Assembly: GCF_033568475.1 (NCBI RefSeq)
Contig: NC_133122.1
Coordinates: forward strand, 146,644,861-146,708,860
DNA length: 64,000 nucleotides
Source of the DNA: Henckelia pumila
Lineage: Eukaryota; Streptophyta; Magnoliopsida; Lamiales; Gesneriaceae
Reading direction: 5' to 3'
Shown: positions 1 through 11,243 of the stretch, in pieces
How positions within the stretch are numbered: the first letter of the stretch is position 1
Layout: each line of letters opens with the position of its first letter
The notes under the pieces: model-generated
The model's input: the letters and a program-made list of their open reading frames with translations, nothing else
What the model was told of the DNA's origin: nothing
The model's database searches: none
Position numbers and translations under genes: made by a program

Positions 1-69
1 CGAGGCGCTGAGAAAGCTACTTGGGAACTTGAGGACAAGATGCGTGCAGAACATCCTGAGTTATTTTGA
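1..69 (+). pseudogene. Tekay-type gypsy polyprotein, C-terminal tail (cut by window edge)
   Basis: The frame is open from base 1 to a TGA at 67-69. It encodes the last 22 residues of a chromovirus-type polyprotein and matches the end of the complete polyprotein at 42162-46577 (shared [12 protein letters not shown] stretch and a PELF terminus). This is the end of the type II chromodomain that follows integrase in Tekay/Del elements. Only the tail is visible, so whether the gene is intact cannot be judged. Confidence 0.85.
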
Positions 70-190
70 TTTCATTTTCGATTTGTATTCAGATGTAAAC
101 TCTGTAAATGTTTGATATGAATAAAGAATGTTTTGGATTGTTGTTTTACATTCGGTACTTAAGATCGGATTTCGAGGACGAAATATCTTA

Positions 191-202
191 AGTGGGGGAG
201 AA
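191..202 (+). other. Polypurine tract next to 3' LTR
   Basis: A purine run (AGTGGGGGAGAA) lies directly before the LTR start at 203, where plus-strand DNA priming occurs. The same tract is found in reverse at 42027-42040 beside the other Tekay element. Confidence 0.8.
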
Positions 203-1594
203 TGTAGTAACCCGTATCCAGAATTAACGATTTATGAGTAATTAATAATACGATCATGTTTAGATGTAATAAAACATGATTAAGGGAGTCCCGGATGGAT
301 TAACAGAGTTCAAAAATGGATTCAAAACGCTCAAAAATGGTTCGAGGGTTGTCGAGTTCGGAGGCTCCGAAGTCAGGGTTCGGAAGGTCCAAAGTCAGGG
401 TTCGGACGATCCGAAGAGTGGTTCGGACGCTCCGAACGTGCTGCCGACAGTCGTCATGGATGACATCATTGTGCTGACGTAAGCAATGACGTATTATTGG
501 GTTCGGACGACCCGAAGGCGAGATCGGACGGTCCGATCGTGTTCGGACGCTCCGAAGTCCAGTTCGGACGATCCGAACTCCGTCTATAAATAGGAGGGCC
601 GAGATTCAGATTTAGACGCACCAATCACCTCTTCTCTCTCGATTCCTTAGCCTTCTAATTCAGATCTAGGGAATTCTAGGCATCCCATCGGGAATCCGGG
701 AGTTGCATAGCGATCCAGGCGTCGTAGCGGAGCTGTGGCCTAGTTTTGAGGCAATCGACAGCAAAGGGCTAACGACGGACGAAAGTATAGCTTTTGCTTC
801 CTAAAAATATTTAGGAGTATGCTTTAGCTTAGTTAAGGCTTTTAGAGCGCTATAATGATAGTAGTATTATTTGGCATTGTAGCGCGGATTATAGGCGTGG
901 ACCTAGGGCTGATAGCACTTGCCTAGTATTTGAGGTACGAAAGTACTGTTCGAGATATCCTGACTGAGTATGCATGTATTATGTGACTGCATGATTTATA
1001 TGTCATTGATTTATGCTGCATGCATTTGCATATTGAGCTATCTCGTTCGAGATATCTATAGTAGGGTTTTACCCTATCCTGTTAGTGGTTGGACTTCCAT
1101 CGATTTGGATCCGGCATATCCACTGGTATTTTGGTATGGGAGCCACCTCCTGAAGAGAAGGCACAGCGTGCTACATACTAGGGCCCGGTCTGTTTCTGTT
1201 ATCTGATCTTTGACCTAGAGGTTATAGGGAGTTCACTTTGCATGCATGTATACTCATACTCTCGTGCTGAGCATTTTATGCTCACGTCTCGTACTCTGTG
1301 TTTCTGGACACCGTATTCCTTGGGACAGGTTTGCGATTGGACGAGGCGGGTGGATCCAAGAGGGGCTAGGCAGTGGTTGATCAGCCGGAGCTTCGTTTAG
1401 GTTTTTATTCTGTTGTTTTGGGTTTATACAGCTATTCGATTTGGTTGTATATTATTTTGGATATCTACAGATTCTTTTTCTTGGGATTGTATAAATGTTA
1501 TGGCTTTCCGCAGTTGAATTCTGATTTCTGTTTAATTAAGTTAATTGCATGCCTAAGTTTTGTTTAGTAGGTGATCCGGGTAAGGGTCACTACA
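203..1594 (+). mobile_element. 3' LTR of a Tekay-type gypsy element
   Basis: The LTR starts TGTAGTAACCC and ends GGGTCACTACA (TG...CA), 1392 bp. It lies directly downstream of the polypurine tract and the polyprotein end. It is homologous along its length to the LTR pair at 40690-42026 and 46643-47981, and more distantly to the solo LTRs at 29090-30550 and 59453-60976. The partner 5' LTR and its target duplication lie outside the window. It interrupts a Helitron Rep gene whose reading frame resumes at about 1595. Confidence 0.9.
345..592 (+). promoter_or_regulatory. U3 array of TTCGGA-n4-TCCGAA dyads with TATA box
   Basis: About eight imperfect 16-bp palindromes of the form TTCGGA-n4-TCCGAA occur between 345 and 582. 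TATAAATA follows at 585-592 and a conserved GGCCGAGA about 10 bases later. In LTRs this is the expected place for the promoter. That the dyads are enhancer or factor-binding sites is inference. Confidence 0.65.
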
Positions 1595-2390
1595 CATATG
1601 ACCTCCATAACGAATCAATAGATAACGATTATGTGGCACACCGTTCTTCTGAACTGTTCGCCCATTATCTCTACGTCTATAGACTGGGTATCCATCCTCA
1701 TCTAGTGATGTGACGTCAACAAACTTTTTTGGAAAATGTTTTGTGCAACGACCATATGACATGCATGGAGAATTCTTTCTTGCCGCACCGCATGGACCAT
1801 GAATCATGAAGTCACGTACAACCACATGATAAATTGGATCCTCTTTCTCATCAGGAATTTCAGCTGAAATTATATCGTTTATTGCCTCTACACCTGGAAA
1901 TTTGTCTTTTTTATGAAAAAAAAGATAAGAATGTACGCGTGAGGTAATCCTCACTTCTAAAATTCCATCGTATATATAACTGTAATAAGGTTAATAAATA
2001 TTTTTTAAATTATTATTAAAAAAATAGCCCTACATAAATCAATATAAAACATACATATATAGTTATAGTTTGATGCAAGATATTTAAAATAATTACCTCC
2101 TTGAACATCATCGAAAATATTGTTCTTACGAAGATCTTTGATCAAGCCATCCAATTACGCTTTGAATATTCTGCTCACAATATCAGGACGATCTTCAGTC
2201 TTCAAATCCCTAGCCTCGACAAATCTTACAATCTCGAGCCATTTGGGGTTGCATGTAAAAGTGATAAATAAATAAGGATATCCAGCCCATTTGCATATAG
2301 CCATCGCGTCTTGATAGTTCTGAATCATGTATCTCGCCCCTCCAATAAAAGAAGACGTCAATATAATTTGTCATTAAGGAATAAATGGCC
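1595..2390 (-). pseudogene. Helitron Rep/helicase-like gene fragment (HUH Rep region)
   Basis: Minus-strand reading gives pieces typical of the Helitron Rep N-terminal region: QNYQDAMAICKWAGYP and FITFTCNPKWLEI (2361-2200), then GLPHA in the HUH zone (about 1945-1930), then GPCG...C...G.C.K.FPK and DGYPVYRRRDNGR (1860-1650). It is broken: an in-frame TAA near 2155, two stops just before GLPHA, a frameshift near 1915, and the second HUH histidine reads Y. An intron-like AT-rich stretch lies at about 1970-2095. The gene is cut at 1595 by the gypsy LTR, and its helicase half is not in the window. Confidence 0.85.
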
Positions 2391-2747
2391 AAAAAAAATA
2401 ATAATTAACATAGTCTTTATGAAAAGCCCGATCCAATACTAATTTAATTTTTTTAAATCTAATTTAATACACTTCAATGAGTTTAAGTTTCTAAACTTCC
2501 ACTTTAATTTGTAGAGTTAAAATATGGAGATAATTTAAAAATTATATAAAATTAATGTAAATTTTTATTGATTTAGTGAGTGTTTGTGATTTAAATAACG
2601 GATAGGAATTTCTTGAATATATAGTCATATACGGTTAATTAGAAACTTCTATTGATTTTGAATTTTAGAATATCATTATGAATTACCGAGCTATATAGAA
2701 ACTTTTCTTAAATATCATTTTCTTTTTTTTTTGTTATTTTTTTTTTT
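2391..2747. other. AT-rich DNA, no gene seen
   Basis: AT-rich sequence ending in T-rich and TTTG-rich runs that lead into the palindrome at 2748. No coding signal, RNA gene or clear element end was seen. Confidence 0.6.
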
Positions 2748-4261
2748 GTTTTTTGTTTGTTATGTGCAGTCGTTTCTTCTTTTTTGTTTTTTTTTTGTTT
2801 TTGTTTGTTATTTTTAAATTAAAATATTTTTCATGGTTTGAATAAATATAGAAGATCTGTTTATCAAATATAATTGTGATTTTGAAAATTATTGTTAACC
2901 GGATAAATATATTTTAAAAAAATATTATTTTTTTAAAAATTTAATTTTTTTAAATTCAACTAATTTATGATAAATCAAATAATATTTTTAAAATAAATTA
3001 GTTTTTTTAAAAAAATGGTTATATGGTTAAATATGATTTTCAAAATCACAAAAACTCTATATAATGCCTCTTATATATGATAGACAATTCTTCTATTCGA
3101 TCCAATCTATAAAATATTAATTTTTTTTAAATTCACAAATACTGATAAATCAACTAATATTTTTAAAATAAAAAAATTTATAAAAAATGTTATCCGGTTA
3201 ACAATCATTTTTAAGATCACAAAAACTCCAGATACTGTCTCATATATAAATCTCTTATTCAATCCAGCCAATGAAAAATATTAATTTTTTTAATCAACAA
3301 ATATCTGATATTAAATCAACTAATATTTTTAAAATAATTTTTTTAAAAAAATATTGTTTTCCAGTTAACAATTATTTTAAAATTACAAAAAGTTTAACGA
3401 TATCATCTCACATATCTTATATATAGACGGATCTCCTATCCGATGCAACTCATGAAAAATATTAATTTTTAAATCAAATAATATATGTTAATTCAACTAA
3501 TAATATTGTAAAATAAATATTTTTTTAAAAAAAGATGGTTTTCGAGTTAACAATTATTTTAAAATTACAAAAACATCAATGATATTTTCTTAACAATTAT
3601 CAGATATGTGAGACAATATCGTTAAATTTTTTGTAATTTTAAAATAATTGTTAACTGGAAAACAATATTTTTTTAAAAAAATTTCTTTTAAAAATATTAG
3701 TTAATTTATCAATTAAAAAAATTAATATTTTTCATTGGATTGATTGAATAGGAGATTTATATATGAGACAATATCTAGAGTTTTTTTGATCTTGAAAATG
3801 ATTGTTAATCGGATAAATTTTTTTATAATTTTTATAATTTTAAAAATATTAGTAGATTTATTAGTATGTGTCAATTTTAAAAATTTAATATTTTTATGGG
3901 TTGGATCGAATAGAAGATCATCTATCAAATATAAGAGACATTATATAGAGTTTTTGTGATTTTGAAAATCGTATTTAACCGGATAACCATTTGTTTTTAA
4001 AAAAAATTAATTTATTTTAAAAATATTATTTGATTTATCATAAATTAGTTGAATTTAAAAAAAATAAATTTTAAAAAAAATAATATTTTTTTTAAAAATA
4101 TAGTTATCCTATTAACAATAATTTTCAAAATCACAATTATATTTGATAGACGAATCTTCTACCCTTACTCAAACCATGAAAAATATTTTAATTTAAAAAT
4201 AACAAACAAAAACAAAAATAAAAAAAAAAGAAGAAAAGGCTGCACATAACAAACAAAAAAC
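2748..4261. repeat. 1.5 kb foldback (inverted repeat) with tandem-repeat arms
   Basis: The left arm starts GTTTTTTGTTTGTTATGTGC at 2748. Its reverse complement closes the right arm at 4261. Paired blocks can be followed inward to about 3428 and 3600, leaving a loop of about 170 bp. Each arm contains diverged tandem units of about 160-180 bp that share aaaatattaatttttt, a GTTAACCGG-like box, cacaaaaact and a ctcatatat box. Foldback elements and some non-autonomous Mutator-like elements look like this. No target duplication could be fixed and it encodes nothing. Confidence 0.7.
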
Positions 4262-5365
4262 CAAATTTAAAAAAAAAAAAAAAAAAGAAGGCTACAGCGT
4301 CCACGACGCAGCGTCCGCTCTTTGTGATGGAGTTTTACATTATATTTGAAAAACTCCACCACACAAAGTAGATTTGAAAAAAAAAAAAAAAATTAATTAT
4401 AAAAAAAACCCCTATATAAAGTTATTTCCTTGTAGGCTTCATATTTAATATGTATACAATCTTAAATATTCTTTCAATATAAATATTGTTAACAACTTTT
4501 CATTTACATCTCCAAGACTCCAACTCAACAAATCACAACTTAATCAATTAATAATTAAATATTTATAATATATATTGTCACCAGATTGAAGATTGATCTT
4601 TTTTTTTTTTTTTTGACAAAGTATTGAATTATATTATATTTTATAAATTATAAATATGGTAAATATGTGTATTTATTTATTGATAATAAAATAATAAAAT
4701 AAATATATTTGATACACTAATCTCTTCTATCTTATTAAATTTGAGGTCTATATAGTAGTAACTACTTTTGGTAGGTTATGTCATACTATTTTTTGTCTCT
4801 AGAATACCCTATTACCCTCACCCATAACTATCATAATTCTTTTTAAATAACTACCATAATTATTTTTAAATAAAATAAATAATGAAATATTAACAACAAA
4901 AAAACATAACATTAAACATAAAATTACTCAATTCTTATTATATTTCATATAAAAGTTTGTTATACACGACAAAAAATTAATTATATGCACACATAATGTG
5001 CATAAATTTACTAGTAAATAATAATAATTGAAAAAATGGTTAACAGAGCATTCAAACACGGTTTGTAATACATTTTTCCTTGGTTGGTGGCCCCAAATTT
5101 CTCACTTGCCCCAAATTTGACTCTTATTTCACGTGAATTTCAAAGCCATTTTGCATTTCAATTTCATGTCAATTGAAATTTCATTCAGATTTCAAATTTG
5201 ACTCTGATTTCGCGTGAATTTCAATACCATTCTGCATTTCAATTTCATGTCAATTTCAATTAGATAGATTTCAAAACCCTCCTTTCTATACGCATTCTTT
5301 CACTACTCTCCATTACAGGCCTCCCTCCTATCTTTTCTCTCTATATTTTCTCGTTTTTTTTCCCA
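4262..5365. other. AT-rich intergenic DNA with a small hairpin
   Basis: No supported gene. A short imperfect hairpin lies at about 4318-4372 (ctttgtgatggagtttt pairing with aaaactccaccacacaaag), next to a GC-richer patch at 4298-4317. The rest is AT-rich with homopolymer runs, apart from the tandem repeat at 5112-5275. Confidence 0.5.
5112..5275. repeat. Tandem duplication, 81-bp unit, two copies
   Basis: The unit begins CAAATTTGACTCTKATTTC at 5112 and again at 5193. The two copies are about 90% identical and the second diverges near its end. Confidence 0.75.
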
Positions 5366-6306
5366 CATATACATGGGTTTTTTGTTTAAAATAATATAAA
5401 ATTAAAACAATTAATAAAAATATGACATTTTATAAAATTTTATCAAAATATTACCGTCTGTCCCGAATTCAACAAAAATTTGTCAGATCCCTGCTTAAAA
5501 AAAAATCTGGTCTGACTTTTTTTAAAAAAATAAATCATAAAGGTGCCATAAAAGTGTCTGGGCGAATGCATACGTCTTTCCTGGTTCATTTCAACCTATC
5601 TTTACATGCATTATCTCCGTAATAGATCTAAGAGTCTTCATTTATCAATACATGAAGGGTTCACTAAAAAATAACTAACCCCACATTTATTGGTAAATGT
5701 ACATCCTTAGATCTATGTCAAGACAGTGTCTGTATAGGTAGGATCTAATCACCCCTCATCCACCATTCCGTTATATTCCCCTCACAATACTATACAATTT
5801 TAAATAATTAAATCAATAATATTTAGTTGTGATCTATACTGAACTATTTAAAAATAAATTTAATATTCAAATTATTATTATTATTATCATTATTATTTTA
5901 ATAATTACAATAACTATATATTTATATTATTATTAAATTTAATTATTTTATATATTTAATGTGTAATTTTAGTTATATTTTTGCTTCTTTTTTTTTTACA
6001 AAAAATTAGAAGTTTTAATTATTTCCAATAATTTTAAGATTATATTACTGATTAATATATGCATATTATTGAAAAAATCTACTTTTACTTCTAGTTTTTG
6101 TGGGATAGTATTACGAAATAATATAGACACTAGAGTTTAGTAAAAGTTAAATTGTGACCAATTTACGTCTTCTTTTATTAAAATTAGTGTATTGATGTAC
6201 GCGTTGCGTGCTTTTATAATATTTTTGTAATTAATTTGATTTATATTCAAATAAGAGAAATATAATAGTTGTAAAAAATATTTAGGGACTAATCTGTAAT
6301 TTGAAA

Positions 6307-6317
6307 TATCAAAATAA

Positions 6318-6348
<31 letters not shown>

Positions 6349-6514
6349 GTATAATATCTATATCACATAAGGAAAATTTTGACAGAACAAAAGATGGTGT
6401 CGGAAAATTCTTTATATTTAGGGAGAGATATCAAAATTAAAAAAAACAAAACAAAACAAAAGTATAATATTTATATCACATAAGGGCAATTTTGACAAAA
6501 CAAAGATGGTGTCT
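6307..6514. repeat. Two direct repeats of about 85-90 bp, offset about 122 bp
   Basis: Both copies run from atcaaaataaaaaaaacaaaa through tataatat.tatatcacataagg to gatggtgtc, at 6307-6397 and 6430-6514. A second inverted repeat (about 6547-6635 with 6700-6793) follows within the loop of the larger foldback. Confidence 0.65.
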
Positions 6515-7363
6515 AAGGGAAAGATTTTTATATAGGGAGAGATAATTATTAACATTCAATATTATTAATTGTATTATAATATATTTTATTTTTAAATTAG
6601 AAAATTTTTATTAATAACTAGTGTAGTGTATTTTTTTTAATGGTGAAATTATAAAATATCTATTACGTATATTAATTCAAATATATTTATCAGAAATAAA
6701 TCTGAAAATACTACACTAGTCATGGATAATTTTTTCTAATTTAAGAGTAAAATATTTTATAATACAATTAATAATTTTGAATGTTAATAATTATTTTGAC
6801 ATCTGTAAATTGATCACAATTTTTTTTTTTTTACTAAACTCTAGTGTCTATATTTTTTATTTAATACTATCGTACAAAAAATAGAAGCAAAAGTAGATCT
6901 TTTTAATATATATGGATTTATTAGTCAGTAATATAGTCTTAAAATTAATGGAAATAATTAAAATTTATAAATTTTATTTGTAAAAAAATTATAATAAATA
7001 TTTAAATATTATATTAATTATTAAGCTTTAACTAGTTTTAATTTTCAAACCCGAAAAATAGCGAAAATTACATATTAAATATATAAAATAATTAAATTTA
7101 ATAATAATATAAATATGTAGTTATTGTAATTATTAAAATAATAATAATAATTTGAATATTAAATTTAATTTTAAATAAAGTGTAGTAAAAATCACAATAT
7201 TATTGTTGAATAAATAATATCTTTTAGTTTTTTTAAAGAATAATATCTTATAATGATCAATAATAATTAAAGTACTGTAAATAATAATGAATAAAACTAT
7301 TTATGTTATATATCACAATTAAATATTATTAATTTAATTATTTAAAATTATATAGTATTGTAA

Positions 7364-7975
7364 GGGTATTCACAGTAGTGGGAACATTACTGCCAAACAT
7401 TTGTGGGTCCATCTATCCACGTCATCTGTCAAATATCTCACATCTTAAATATCTCACTTTTCACAATCAAATATCCTACAAATCAAAGATTTATGGATCC
7501 CAGTAATATTTTATTACTCTTAATTTATTTTTCATTCAAAAAATAATTACCAACATTATTTTATAAGGACTATATGACAATTACAATTAATTTAAAAGCC
7601 TAAATTTATTTTAATAAAATATTTTTAAATTCGAAAATAAATTATACAAATATTATTTTTCATTTATTTATTTATTTTAATTAATTTAATTTTTAACTTT
7701 TCTTATAAATTTAAAATATTTATTATTTCATTTATTTATTTTAATAAAATATTTATTATTTAATAAATTATTACTTAAAAAAAAAAGTTCAACGGGTGGA
7801 CAGCTGTCCACCCGTAAAATCAATAATAAAAAAAGTAAGTGGAAATGCCCGGATACTAATCTGTGTCCGGACATTTCCTAGTAAGCACAAATGTCCTCCT
7901 TACAAGGGATGACATTTGTGTTTAGAAGACATTTGGAGAAATGTCTTTTCCAAATGTCCTCTACTGTGTATGCCC
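7364..7975. mobile_element. PIF/Harbinger-type MITE (TAA target duplication)
   Basis: The left end GGGTATTCACAGTAGTGG matches the reverse complement of the right end, GGGCATACACAGTAGAGG. TAA flanks both sides (7361-7363 and 7976-7978), as expected for PIF/Harbinger. The element is 612 bp with no ORF. Near the right end is a stem of ACATTTGNN/ACATTT repeats (7835-7955). Its insertion splits the right arm of the surrounding foldback. Confidence 0.75.
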
Positions 7976-8039
7976 TAAAGGGGGAATATAATGGATTGAT
8001 GGAGGAAGTGTGTTTGTATGCGTCTGGTCAAAAAACTGG

Positions 8040-8211
8040 TTTTGTCTATGCTACCCCATTTGGACAGTGCCCGAATGGGGATCCAACGGCCCATGTTTTT
8101 TGGGATTTGATATGATCTCATTTCAAATGAAATTATATTAAATTCCAAAAAAATTGGGTCATTGGATGCAACATATGGGCATTGCCCATGTGCTAGCATA
8201 GACAAAGCCCA
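8040..8211. repeat. Long imperfect hairpin (about 82-bp stem)
   Basis: TTTGTCTATGCTA at 8040 pairs with TAGCATAGACAAA ending at 8211. The arms pair with scattered mismatches to a turn of a few bases at about 8124 (CATTTCAAATG). Such stems occur in MITEs and in young miRNA-like loci. No function can be assigned from sequence alone. Confidence 0.6.
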
Positions 8212-8336
8212 AAAAACTTTGACAAGACACATTTATGACACGTCTACTCCGGATTCACAAAGGATTTTTTTTTTTTTAAAAAAAAAAAAAAATTAGGCTA
8301 GAATTTTTTTTTCATGGATCCAGGACATGGATCTAT

Positions 8337-8456
8337 CGATGCTACCCTATTTGGCTAGTGCCCGGTAGGGTACGGACGGCCCAGATCTTTTTGCAAGTCA
8401 AATGATTTGAACTGCAATGATTATCCGAGTCGTCCGATCTGCCCTAAAGCCAGCAT
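8337..8456. repeat. Second, related imperfect hairpin
   Basis: GATGCTACCCTATTTGGCTA at 8338 resembles the left arm of the 8040-8211 hairpin (shared TGCTACCC.ATTTGG.. and GCCCG..). The segment folds back through TTGCAAGTCAAAT/GATTTGAACTGCAA to CCAGCATC at 8456. It looks like a diverged copy of the same unit. Confidence 0.45.
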
Positions 8457-8640
8457 CAACAGATCCCCAAGACATTCAACAGAGATCTGAAATTTTTTTG
8501 CAGAATCCGGTACAGACTGTCCCGGATTATAATATTTTGATAATATTTTAGAGAATGTCATATTTTTATTAATTGTTTTTAATTTTATATTATTTAAAAA
8601 AACCCCATATACATACATAAATCTCAGTTCAAATAATTAT

Positions 8641-8790
8641 GGGTGTTTACGATTTGGTTAACCGCCCAAACCAAAACCAAAAATTCGGTTCGGACCGAAA
8701 ACTCGATTCGGTTTTCGGTTTTTTTGAAATTTATGTTTTCGGTTCGGTTCGATTTTTTATTGCCGTTAACCGAACCGAACCGGTGGACCA
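8641..8790. repeat. CGGTT/AACCG-rich repeat
   Basis: Dense copies of TTCGGTT, GGTTCGG and AACCGAACC in both orientations, as in common plant MITEs whose bodies consist of CGGTT repeats. Ends and target duplication were not resolved. Confidence 0.4.
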
Positions 8791-9006
8791 TTTTTTTAAA
8801 AAAAATTTAAATTTAAATTTGACTTAGTATTTATTTTATTTATATTTCATTTATATTTGAAACTTGAAAGTGAGAAACGTGTTTCTCTAAGAGTACCCAC
8901 AATGGATTAACACCCAATAAACACCCATGTGGGTGTTCATAGCATTGTGGGTGGGTGTTATTAACACCCATCCACAAAAGAGAGAAGATGGGCGTTCACA
9001 GTTAAA

Positions 9007-9113
9007 ATGGGGCGTGCTTGCACGCCCCATCACTTTCTTTCTGGCGCGTGCTTGCACGCGCCAGAAAGAGAGTGTGCAGGTGCAGATGCGTGGGGACCGC
9101 GTCTGCACCTGCA
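9007..9113. repeat. Three consecutive GC-rich hairpins near the element end
   Basis: Hairpin 1 is 9007-9030 (11-bp perfect arms, TT turn). Hairpin 2 is 9037-9068 (15-bp perfect arms, TT turn). Hairpin 3 is 9075-9113 (16-bp arms, one mismatch, 7-base loop). Hairpins 1 and 2 share the core GCGTGCTTGCACGC. They lie 115-220 bp inside the Harbinger left end, in otherwise AT-rich DNA. Confidence 0.85.
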
Positions 9114-9285
9114 TTATTTTATTTTATTTTTATTTTTTTTAACTTTTTAATTTAAATAATAATAAATAACGGTAATATATTCAGTTATTTGTCAGATTAT
9201 GTCAAACTACTGCATGTTTTAACGAAAACTTTTTTATTGTTATTTATTTTATTTTATTTTTTAATAAAAAAAATAAATAAATAAA

Positions 9286-9319
9286 TTCTAACGGCTAGTT
9301 AGAATTTTCATCTATAAAT
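9286..9319 (+). promoter_or_regulatory. Promoter of the Myb-like gene: CNGTTR box plus TATA
   Basis: TTCTAACGGCTAGTT (9286-9300) contains CCGTTA on the reverse strand, a match to the plant MYB-core consensus CNGTTR. TATAAATA follows at 9312-9319, 113 bp before the ATG at 9432. The same CTAGCCGTTAGAA block recurs before the transposase gene. Confidence 0.5.
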
Positions 9320-9431
9320 ACTCACCAATGCTAACACCAAAATTCATTCCACTTCCAACACTCTTCAATTCTACTTTCATTCTCTCCTATATCTTTTTTA
9401 CTCTTTTCTGAAATCTTATTTTCTATCCGAA

Positions 9432-10698
9432 ATGGATGAAAATACGAGGGCATATCTTAGATATTTGTTGAATACTACACAAAACTCGCAAGAAAATTCA
9501 TCTTTCCAAAATCCACAAATTCCACCAACTCATCAATATCCACATCCATTTCCAAATATGCAGTTTCCTCCACAAAACCTTCAAAATTTCCAAGGCTTTG
9601 GAAATTTTATGAGCCATCCGAATTATACCCCCCAGAGGTCCACAACAACCGCTTTCAGTCGAATATTGGCAAAACACGAGTCATCCACAATTCACGCCGC
9701 CGGTTCTTCAAGGCTTTGGTTTCCCACACATAACTGGTACGCATTTTTCATCTTCGATGCCGACTGAACCTGCATCTCCGACTTTTGTCCCAGAGACTCA
9801 ACTTTCCGATCGTGAATCCCCAATCGAGGTGGTGAATTTAGAAAAAACGGTTCCGGATGCTGAGGGTACGAGAAAGCGTTCGACTTGGACAAAGGTTGAA
9901 GATGAGGTCTTGGCGAGAAGTTTTGTCACAATCAGTGATGATCCAATAATCGGCAATGACCAGAAGGCCGATGCATTTTGGGGACGTGTCGCAAGCTACT
10001 ACAATGACAATCGTCCTGCAGGTTCAAACAGCAGAAAAGCTAATGTTATACGATCACATTGGCACAACACAATCCAGAAGAAGGTAAATTGATTCAACGC
10101 AAATTACAATAGTATTTACAGTTTATATCGCAGTGGTCACAGTGACGAAGACATATTGAGGTTTGCGTATGAAAAATATCGCGAAGAAAACAATGGTGTC
10201 GCGTTCAACCTCGAGCATGTGTGGAGAATTGTTAAAGATCGTCCAATGTTTACTCCACAATCTGATGATCACTTTGTGGCCACAAAAAAGACGAGGATCT
10301 CTGAGTCAGGAGCAAGCAACACATCTTCCAACCAAAATGTGAGCATAGACATAGATGACGAAGATACTCGTCCAATGGGTAGGAAGGCAACAAAAAAAAA
10401 GGGAAAAGACAAAGTCAAATCGACCATGGAGGATCTGAAAGTAAACTATGACAATATTTTTTCAAAGTTCAACGAGTACACAAACGTAAAGAAGTCTGAA
10501 GTCGATCTGAAACAAAAACAACTTGAAGTTGAGGAGATTAAGACAAAAACTTTTTTGTCCAATGCAAAAGCTAAGAATCATCGATTGAAGTTGAAGGAGT
10601 ACGAGATCTTGAACAAAGACACCTCACAAATGACTACTGAGCAACTTATCATACATGAATGTTTGTGCAAGGATATCAGGTCGAGTTGGAATATCTAA
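9432..10698 (+). pseudogene. Harbinger Myb-like (SANT/NAM-associated) DNA-binding protein, broken
   Basis: In PIF/Harbinger elements this partner protein binds element DNA and helps bring the transposase to the ends. The N-terminal part (from ATG 9432) is Gln/Pro/Phe-rich. The Myb-like domain follows (RKRSTWTKVEDEVLARSF ... FWGRVASYY, about 9865-10010). After it come HVWRIVKDRPMF (about 10218-10254), a Lys-rich basic stretch and a charged C-terminal helix, as in NAM-associated domain proteins. Two breaks are visible: a one-base frameshift near 9635-9645, after which the frame continues with the ATG at 9757, and a TGA at 10090-10092 shortly after the Myb domain. Everything downstream stays in frame to the stop at 10698, so decay is slight and recent. 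Confidence 0.8.
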
Positions 10699-11243
10699 AC
10701 TGTTTGCGCATTTCGATTGATTGTATTGTTTAATTATTGTATTTCGGAGTGTTTGTATTGTTTAGTTATTGTATTTTCGAGTGATTTTAATGTAGAAGTA
10801 CTATATTTCCGAGTGATTGTAATTTTAAATTATTGTGGTTTCGAGTGATTGTAATTTTTAATTATTTGATTTTCGAGTGATTATAATATTTAATTAGTGT
10901 GGTTTCAATTATTGTGATTTAAAATTTTTATCAACTTTGAAAACTAGTCATTACAAACTAGTAATATCAAATTTCTAATTATCCAATGACTTGACTTATT
11001 ATCTTTGAAGCAAAATGAGTTTGATAAAAGAAATATAGAACGAAAAAGGAAAGAAAAGATGGTGGAATTGGTATAATTATTAAAGTTGTTGGATTGCTCA
11101 AGTTATGTGGATTCTCTAAGAATGCAAGCCACGTTAGGTATCTACTACAATCAATTTTAGAGACTTTTTTATTAAAATAATATAAAAATAAAGAATATAT
11201 ATTAAAGTATACAATTTGAAAAAGTTGATGAATGTATTAAATT

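Larger units (their letters stand above)
5366..8620. mobile_element. Large composite foldback element with interrupted arms
   Basis: Sequence near 5366-5480 (ggttttttgtttaaaataat ... aatatgacatt ... tgtcccg) recurs as its reverse complement at about 8510-8615. Further inward, 5750-6165 pairs with about 6797-8010: the tactgaactattt/actctagtgtc blocks, and the AATACTATA block at 5786-5794 pairing with TATAGTATT at 7351-7359. The right arm pairs across the MITE at 7364-7975, so the MITE came later. It encodes nothing. The superfamily is uncertain; a foldback or Mutator-like element with long terminal repeats is possible. The outer ends are approximate. Confidence 0.55.

Noticed and set aside
3722..4249. 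Lys/Ile/Phe-rich ORFs in the foldback
   Set aside because: Low-complexity AT-rich frames within inverted repeats.
2748..4261. Possible CRISPR-like or centromeric satellite array
   Set aside because: Units are diverged, inverted and too few; no spacer structure, and this is a plant nuclear context.
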